DNA from: an uncultured Lacibacter sp.
Lineage (GTDB): Bacteria > Bacteroidota > Bacteroidia > Chitinophagales > Chitinophagaceae
Assembly (NCBI RefSeq): GCF_946479605.1
Contig: NZ_CAMLGT010000129.1
Coordinates: 1-10,324 of the forward strand
Length of the DNA stretch: 10,324 nt
Direction: 5' to 3'
A program made the position numbers and the translations under genes. Under the pieces are notes generated by a model. That model was given only the letters and a program-made list of their open reading frames with translations, was not told the DNA's origin and did not search any database. Below are positions 6,092 to 10,324 of this stretch, piece by piece (the stretch's first letter is position 1; the number at the start of each line of letters is the position of its first letter).

Positions 6092-7255
6092 ATGAGACCA
6101 ACCAAAAAACGAACGTTCTTTTATTATATAGCCGCATCCCTGTTATTAACGGGCTGTGGTGCATCATCTGCCAAAAAACAATCTGATAATACAAATGCCA
6201 CGTTTACTGCAGCCCCTGTATTATCAGAAAAAGAAGAAGACCGGTGCAGAAAAATTGCAGAAGACTTTTATGATTCATCATTAAAACGTTCAGGTTTTAA
6301 TGGCGGAATGCTTGTGGCTAAAAAAGGACAAATTGTATTTGAGAAATACAATGGCATGGTTCGGTTAAAAGGAACCGATTCCATTACTTCTTCCACTCCC
6401 TTTCATATTGCATCCACCACAAAAACATTTACAGCCATGGCGGTGTTGAAGCTGGCAGAAGAAGGCAAACTCAACATCAACGATTCATTACAGAAATTCT
6501 TTCCCGGGTTTCCGTATGAAGGTATGACGGTGAAGATATTGCTGAACCAACGAAGCGGTTTGCCCAACTATGCTTATTTCCTTGAAAAGCTGAAATGGGA
6601 TAACAAAGTAAAAGTGACGAATGAAGATGTGTTGAATACATTGATTGTTCACAAACCACAATTGCAATACCCTGTTAACCGGCGATTCAATTATTCAAAT
6701 ACAAACTTTGTATTGCTGGCATTGGTCATCGAAAAAGTGTCAGGTATGTCGTATGCCGATTATTTAGCAGAAACGTTTTTCAAACCATTGTACATGACCA
6801 ACACCAAAGTGTTCAACCGTGCCGACTCTGCAACCGTTACACCATCGTATATGTGGAATGGTGTGCAGGAAGCCTTTACTTATCTTGATGTAACTTATGG
6901 CGATAAAAATATTTACAGCACAGTAAGAGATCTGCTCAAGTGGGACCAGGCACTGTACAGCAACAAGCTGTTCAAACAAGCAACGCTTGATTCTGCATTT
7001 CAACCATACAGCTTTGAAAAACCCGGCATACACAATTATGGATTAGGCTGGCGCATGTACACATTGGCCAACGATAAAAAGATCATTTATCACAATGGTT
7101 GGTGGCATGGTAATAATTCTACGTTCTACAGGGTGGTTCCTGATTCTGTTACTATTATTATTCTCGGAAACAAATTCAACCGGAACATTTATCGTGTAAA
7201 ACCATTGATCGAAGCGCTCACTCCGTTACGATTCAGTTATGAAGACGCAGAGTAA
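6092..7255 (+). CDS. Beta-lactamase/peptidase S12-family serine hydrolase, lipoprotein
   Basis: The 387-residue product belongs to the penicillin-binding-protein-like beta-lactamase family (PF00144: class C enzymes, D-alanyl-D-alanine carboxypeptidases, esterases). A lipoprotein signal ends in LLLTGC with Cys22 as the lipid-modified residue. The residues after it (GASSAKKQ) are not acidic, so I see no Bacteroidota surface-export signal, and a periplasmic face is more likely. Catalytic motifs are complete: Ser108-Thr-Thr-Lys111 (IASTTK), Tyr201-Ser-Asn203 (NYSNTNF) and His334-Asn-Gly336 (YHNGWWHG). RSGLPNY (154-160) is another family block. The His-x-Gly triad instead of Lys-Thr-Gly is typical of S12 peptidases and esterases, so antibiotic hydrolysis should not be assumed. 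The open frame extends upstream to 5960, but the ATG at 6092 gives the correct lipoprotein leader. It diverges from serA and its stop is one base from the stop of the convergent CDF gene. Confidence 0.92.
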   Translation: MRPTKKRTFFYYIAASLLLTGCGASSAKKQSDNTNATFTAAPVLSEKEEDRCRKIAEDFYDSSLKRSGFNGGMLVAKKGQIVFEKYNGMVRLKGTDSITSSTPFHIASTTKTFTAMAVLKLAEEGKLNINDSLQKFFPGFPYEGMTVKILLNQRSGLPNYAYFLEKLKWDNKVKVTNEDVLNTLIVHKPQLQYPVNRRFNYSNTNFVLLALVIEKVSGMSYADYLAETFFKPLYMTNTKVFNRADSATVTPSYMWNGVQEAFTYLDVTYGDKNIYSTVRDLLKWDQALYSNKLFKQATLDSAFQPYSFEKPGIHNYGLGWRMYTLANDKKIIYHNGWWHGNNSTFYRVVPDSVTIIILGNKFNRNIYRVKPLIEALTPLRFSYEDAE

Positions 7256-7256
7256 A

Positions 7257-8252
7257 CTATTCTGGAAATGAATGTTTGCGGTTGGGCAGCAGGTTCTCTT
7301 TTGTCCACTCAATGGTTTTCACAAAAGCCTGCCGGCGCACGTTACATTCGCTAAGCTGGCAGTGAGTGCAGCTTGAGGCAATGCAAGGGTCAGTATGTAT
7401 AAAAAATTCAATGCTTCCTTTTTTAAAGTCAGCATTAAGAATGCGGTCAAGCTTTGTTATCTCATCATGCACTTCTTCTAATGAGAAATAGTATGGCATG
7501 GTTACATGACAATCCACATGATAAAAACTGCCGTAGCGTTGTACACGCAGGTTGTGCATATCAATCCAGTTGGGCTGGCGTTGTTCTTTAACGATCTCCA
7601 CCAACTCATCCACCAGTTTCATATCCACTTCGTCCATCAACCCCTGTACCGATTTACGCATCAGTTTAAATCCTGTATATATAATAATAGCAGCTGCAAT
7701 GGCTGAAGCTACCGGATCGATCCATTGATGCCCGGTAAACAGAATGAGGACAATAGCCACCAGTACACCGGCACTTGAGTAACTGTCGCTTAAGATATGT
7801 TTGCCGTTGCCCTGTAAAGTAAGACTGTTGTTTAACCTTCCTTTGTGCAGCAGAAAATAGCCCAACAGGAAATTGGCGAGCCCGCCTGCCAGAGTAAGCC
7901 ATATACCCGCAGAAAGCGAATGAAGTTCCGGCGGATCGAAAAAGAAAAGGACAGCCTGTATTAATATGCCGAAGCCGGCTATCAGGATCATCGCTCCTTC
8001 AAAGCCAATGGAGAAAAACTCAATCTTACCATGACCGTATGGATGCTCGGTATCTTTTGGTTTGTTTGAAAGATAAATACTGTACCAGGCAAAGGCTGCT
8101 GCCACTACATTAATAATAGACTCCAGGGCGTCGGATAAAATGACCAGCGACCCGGTAATAAACCAAGCCACAAATTTTACAGCACAGATAACAGTGCTGA
8201 GCACAAACGACAGACGGATGTAAAAAAGATCGTTGTTCTTTACCTGGTTCAT
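7257..8252 (-). CDS. Cation diffusion facilitator (CDF) transporter with Cys-rich tail
   Basis: This inner-membrane divalent metal/proton antiporter is 331 residues long. Six membrane helices are visible at about 12-32, 36-59, 82-103, 115-135, 153-173 and 178-196, followed by a cytoplasmic metal-sensing domain (about 200-287). The family block HPYGHGKIEFFS is at 70-81. Transport-site residues include Asp41 in TM2 (SDALESIIN) and His152/Asp156 in TM5 (HILSDS). The residue matching the second TM2 Asp of E. coli YiiP (Asp49) is Ser45, so the site differs from the classic zinc DxxxD, and Glu44 or Asn48 may contribute. After the sensor domain a cluster Cys290-x4-Cys295-x2-Cys298-x4-Cys303 appears, preceded by HTDP. 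The metal could be Zn, Fe, Mn or Co and cannot be fixed from sequence. The start is ATG 8252. A -7 element match lies 44 bases upstream. Confidence 0.93.
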   Translation of the reverse strand: MNQVKNNDLFYIRLSFVLSTVICAVKFVAWFITGSLVILSDALESIINVVAAAFAWYSIYLSNKPKDTEHPYGHGKIEFFSIGFEGAMILIAGFGILIQAVLFFFDPPELHSLSAGIWLTLAGGLANFLLGYFLLHKGRLNNSLTLQGNGKHILSDSYSSAGVLVAIVLILFTGHQWIDPVASAIAAAIIIYTGFKLMRKSVQGLMDEVDMKLVDELVEIVKEQRQPNWIDMHNLRVQRYGSFYHVDCHVTMPYYFSLEEVHDEITKLDRILNADFKKGSIEFFIHTDPCIASSCTHCQLSECNVRRQAFVKTIEWTKENLLPNRKHSFPE

Positions 8253-8296
8253 GAAGCAGTGGTTATTAACCTTGCCGGTAAGTTAATGTTATTCAA

Positions 8297-8304
8297 CAAA
8301 AATA
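8297..8304 (-). promoter_or_regulatory. Predicted -7 promoter element of the CDF gene
   Basis: The minus strand reads TATTTTTG, an exact match to TAnnTTTG, ending 44 bases before the ATG at 8252. No TTG is present at the expected -33 distance. The implied 5' leader contains the small palindrome GGTTATTAACC (8261-8271; arms GGTTA/TAACC), 8 bases before the start codon. Confidence 0.45.
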
Positions 8305-8413
8305 GTTGCTGATCACCTGATAATTTGGCGTTTATGGCCACTTAGTAAAATATCTGATTATGCATTCTCTTGCAAATTTTGTATGCGCCTTTTGCCGTAG
8401 ACCTTCAAAATGT

Positions 8414-8444
8414 CTGCATTTTTTTGCAGGTTTATGCGGTTTAT
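8414..8444. repeat. Small hairpin and tandem GGTTTAT repeats upstream of susC-like gene
   Basis: CTGCA (8414-8418) and TGCAG (8425-8429) form a 5-bp stem around a T6 loop. It is followed by two copies of GGTTTAT at 8429-8435 and 8438-8444, nine bases apart. The repeats end at the TTTG that could be the -33 element of the downstream gene, so they could be an activator site. The repeats are short and chance is possible. Confidence 0.25.
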
Positions 8445-8477
8445 TTGACTTTTCTAATTATTAATTCCCTAAATTGG
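8444..8477 (+). promoter_or_regulatory. Candidate promoter of the SusC-type receptor gene
   Basis: TTTG (8444-8447) and TAAATTGG (8470-8477, one mismatch to TAnnTTTG) are separated by 22 bases, slightly longer than the usual 19-20. The implied leader before ATG 8498 is short, under 20 bases, which counts against it. No other match of similar quality was seen between 8305 and 8497. Confidence 0.3.
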
Positions 8478-8497
8478 GTGATCAAACTGACATGATT

Positions 8498-10324
8498 ATG
8501 AGAAAATTCAAACACTTGCTCCTTGTGAGCATGTGCTGTTTCTTTTCATTTGTTTCGATTGCACAAGAGCAAACTGTAACCGGAACAATTAGAGATGCAG
8601 CCGACAATTCCCCACTACCCGGTGTATCAGTAAGGATCAAAGGAAACCGTACAGGTACCACCACAAATTCCGCTGGTTCATTTACAATTAAAGCATCAAA
8701 AGGACAGGTGCTGCTGTTTTCATTCCTTGGTTACAAATCAACTGAAGTAACCGTTGGTGATAACACAACTGTAAACCTCAATCTTGTTGAAACAGCTGAA
8801 AAACAGCAATTGAGTGAGGTTGTTGTAACTGCCATGGACATTAAACGTAACCCCCGTGAGTTGAGTTATTCAACACAAGGTGTTACCGGTAAAGAAGTGC
8901 AGGAAACACAGCGTGAAAACTTTGTAAACTCATTGCAGGGGCGTATTGCCGGTATTACGGTAACACCTACCAATGGTATTGCAGGTGCATCCTCATCCAT
9001 TGTTATCCGTGGGTTTAACTCAATGGCATTAAGCAACGAGCCGCTTTTTGTTGTTGATGGTATTGTGATGGATAATCAAACCATCAATGAAAGCGGCGGT
9101 GCTGGATCTGTTGGGCTTGCATTAGACCGTGCAAACCGTGATAACGATTATACAAACCGAATTGCCGATATTAATCCGAACGATATTGAATCAATTACAG
9201 TATTGAAGGGGCCGGAAGCAACAGCTCTTTATGGCAGTCAGGCAAGTTCTGGTGCCATCATTATTACAACCAAAAAAGCAGCGTCAAGTAAAAAACTGGA
9301 TGTAACGTATGATAACAGTTTCCGTATTTCTGAAATCACACGTTTCCCCAGTGTTACCGATAATTTTCATGGTGGAACAGGTGGTGTAAAGCAAAACTCC
9401 TTTACTTACTTTGGCCCTCCCAATGAAAACCCCGACAGGAAAAGTATCATGAAAAACATTGATGACTTTTTCAGAACAGGTTTTTCGCAAACACATAACC
9501 TTGGTTTATCATTTGGCAGAAAGAATTATTCGTTCCGTGTAAGCGGAAGCATGAATGACATTGAAGGTGTTGTTCCTTACAATAGTTACAGGCGTTACAA
9601 TGCAAGGATCAGCAATACAACCAAAATCGGCAAGTTCATTGATGTTACTCCTTCCGTATCATTTGCACGCACAGAATTTAAACGCCCGATGCGCAGTGCA
9701 AACGGCTACCTGCTCAATCTTTTACGCTGGCCGCAGGAACTTGACCTCACTAATATTGAAGATGGCAATGGTAATAAGCTGCTGGCTTATGCTACTGACC
9801 CCTTGCTTGAGATCGATAATCCTCTTTGGAACGCCAAATATGTAAATACACATGATGTAACCAACCGTTACACCTACACATTAGGTATTAACATCAACCC
9901 CGCAAAATGGGTGAGCCTGCAAGGCCGCTTTGGCTATGATACTTATAATATGGAAGGTTCCCGCCTAGTACATAAACAATCGTATCTCACCACATTCCAG
10001 CAGGGAGGTACTCTTGATAATTTTTACAGAAAATATGCAGGTTACAACCATACATTGAATGCTACATTCAAAAAATCGTTGGGCAACTTTAATGGCCGCC
10101 TGATGCTTGGTACCATGTGGCAGGATTATAAGACAGAAATGTTTGCGGTATATGGTTCACGTCTTGAAAGCTCTACCCGCAGAGACAGCAGCAATACAGA
10201 TCCTGCAACACGTCAGCGTTTAAATAGAAATAACCAAGGTTTATTCAACCAATACATTGTTCGCCAGATCGCTTACTTTGGTGAAGCTGCAATCAACTAC
10301 AAAAACATGGTGTTCCTGAACTAT
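8498..10324 (+). CDS. SusC/RagA-family TonB-dependent outer-membrane receptor (5' part; open at window end)
   Basis: The frame is open without interruption for 609 codons to the last base; such receptors usually reach about 1000 residues. It imports oligosaccharides, peptides or other large nutrients through the outer membrane using TonB energy. A signal peptide covers residues 1-22 (cut at SIA|QE). A carboxypeptidase-regulatory-like (CNA-B type) domain follows at about 26-108 (TVTGTIRDAADNSPLPGVSV onward). The plug domain carries SusC signatures: GRIAGITV (148-155), IRGF (170-173), PLFVVDG (182-188) and VLKGPEATALYGSQASSGAI (235-254). The beta-barrel starts near residue 265. No STN domain precedes the plug, so direct FecR-type signalling is not indicated. 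An in-frame ATG two codons earlier (8492) is an alternative start. A SusD-type lipoprotein is expected downstream, beyond the window. The substrate is unknown. Confidence 0.95.
   Translation, partial: MRKFKHLLLVSMCCFFSFVSIAQEQTVTGTIRDAADNSPLPGVSVRIKGNRTGTTTNSAGSFTIKASKGQVLLFSFLGYKSTEVTVGDNTTVNLNLVETAEKQQLSEVVVTAMDIKRNPRELSYSTQGVTGKEVQETQRENFVNSLQGRIAGITVTPTNGIAGASSSIVIRGFNSMALSNEPLFVVDGIVMDNQTINESGGAGSVGLALDRANRDNDYTNRIADINPNDIESITVLKGPEATALYGSQASSGAIIITTKKAASSKKLDVTYDNSFRISEITRFPSVTDNFHGGTGGVKQNSFTYFGPPNENPDRKSIMKNIDDFFRTGFSQTHNLGLSFGRKNYSFRVSGSMNDIEGVVPYNSYRRYNARISNTTKIGKFIDVTPSVSFARTEFKRPMRSANGYLLNLLRWPQELDLTNIEDGNGNKLLAYATDPLLEIDNPLWNAKYVNTHDVTNRYTYTLGININPAKWVSLQGRFGYDTYNMEGSRLVHKQSYLTTFQQGGTLDNFYRKYAGYNHTLNATFKKSLGNFNGRLMLGTMWQDYKTEMFAVYGSRLESSTRRDSSNTDPATRQRLNRNNQGLFNQYIVRQIAYFGEAAINYKNMVFLNY

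Noticed and set aside
6092..7255. Antibiotic-resistance beta-lactamase
   Set aside because: The HNG motif and overall pattern fit the broad S12 esterase/peptidase group; resistance cannot be claimed from this sequence.
9555..9845. Plus-strand open frame of 96 codons inside the SusC-type gene
   Set aside because: The SusC frame is continuous and shows family motifs across this stretch; the other frame has no independent support.
1..10324. Defence island, CRISPR array, mobile element or toxin-antitoxin system
   Set aside because: No spaced direct repeats, transposase, integrase, terminal repeats or recognisable defence genes were found; content is mainly housekeeping and envelope genes.

Overview
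The window reads as chromosomal DNA of a Bacteroidota bacterium, most likely a member of the Chitinophagaceae or a close relative. The evidence is a SusC/RagA-type TonB-dependent receptor, signal peptides that end in '-A|Q', start codons with no Shine-Dalgarno sequence in front of them, and several matches to the Bacteroidota -7 promoter element TAnnTTTG. Base composition looks moderate and even throughout. The family-level placement is inference. I see no tRNA, rRNA, CRISPR array, insertion sequence, integrase or phage gene.

Layout. Positions 1-99 hold the last 32 codons of an unidentified plus-strand gene, followed by a hairpin. Two plus-strand genes come next: an unrecognised 191-residue protein (227-802) and a secreted CocE/NonD-type serine hydrolase (869-2548). 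The hydrolase converges with a minus-strand pair: a type II NADH dehydrogenase (4585 to 3314) and, downstream of it, a DUF2071/YqjF-family protein (3262 to 2558). Upstream of that pair stands serA, D-3-phosphoglycerate dehydrogenase (5953 to 4715), closed by a strong GC-rich terminator at 4668-4693. Diverging from serA is a lipoprotein of the beta-lactamase/peptidase S12 family (6092-7255). This abuts a convergent cation diffusion facilitator transporter (8252 to 7257). After a 245-base divergent gap, a SusC-type receptor starts at 8498 and runs off the window still open (609 codons seen).

How the genes relate. This is mostly ordinary housekeeping and envelope content: serine biosynthesis, respiratory NADH oxidation, metal export, two envelope hydrolases and an outer-membrane nutrient receptor. 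No multi-gene defence system or biosynthetic cluster is visible. The most interesting parts are non-coding or of detail: perfect inverted repeats placed at the predicted promoters of ndh and serA, a four-cysteine tail on the metal transporter, and the unknown gene at 227-802. Three start codons differ from the longest open frames, because the long versions begin at GTG or extend past a typical N-terminus (DUF2071 at 3262, serA at 5953, S12 lipoprotein at 6092).
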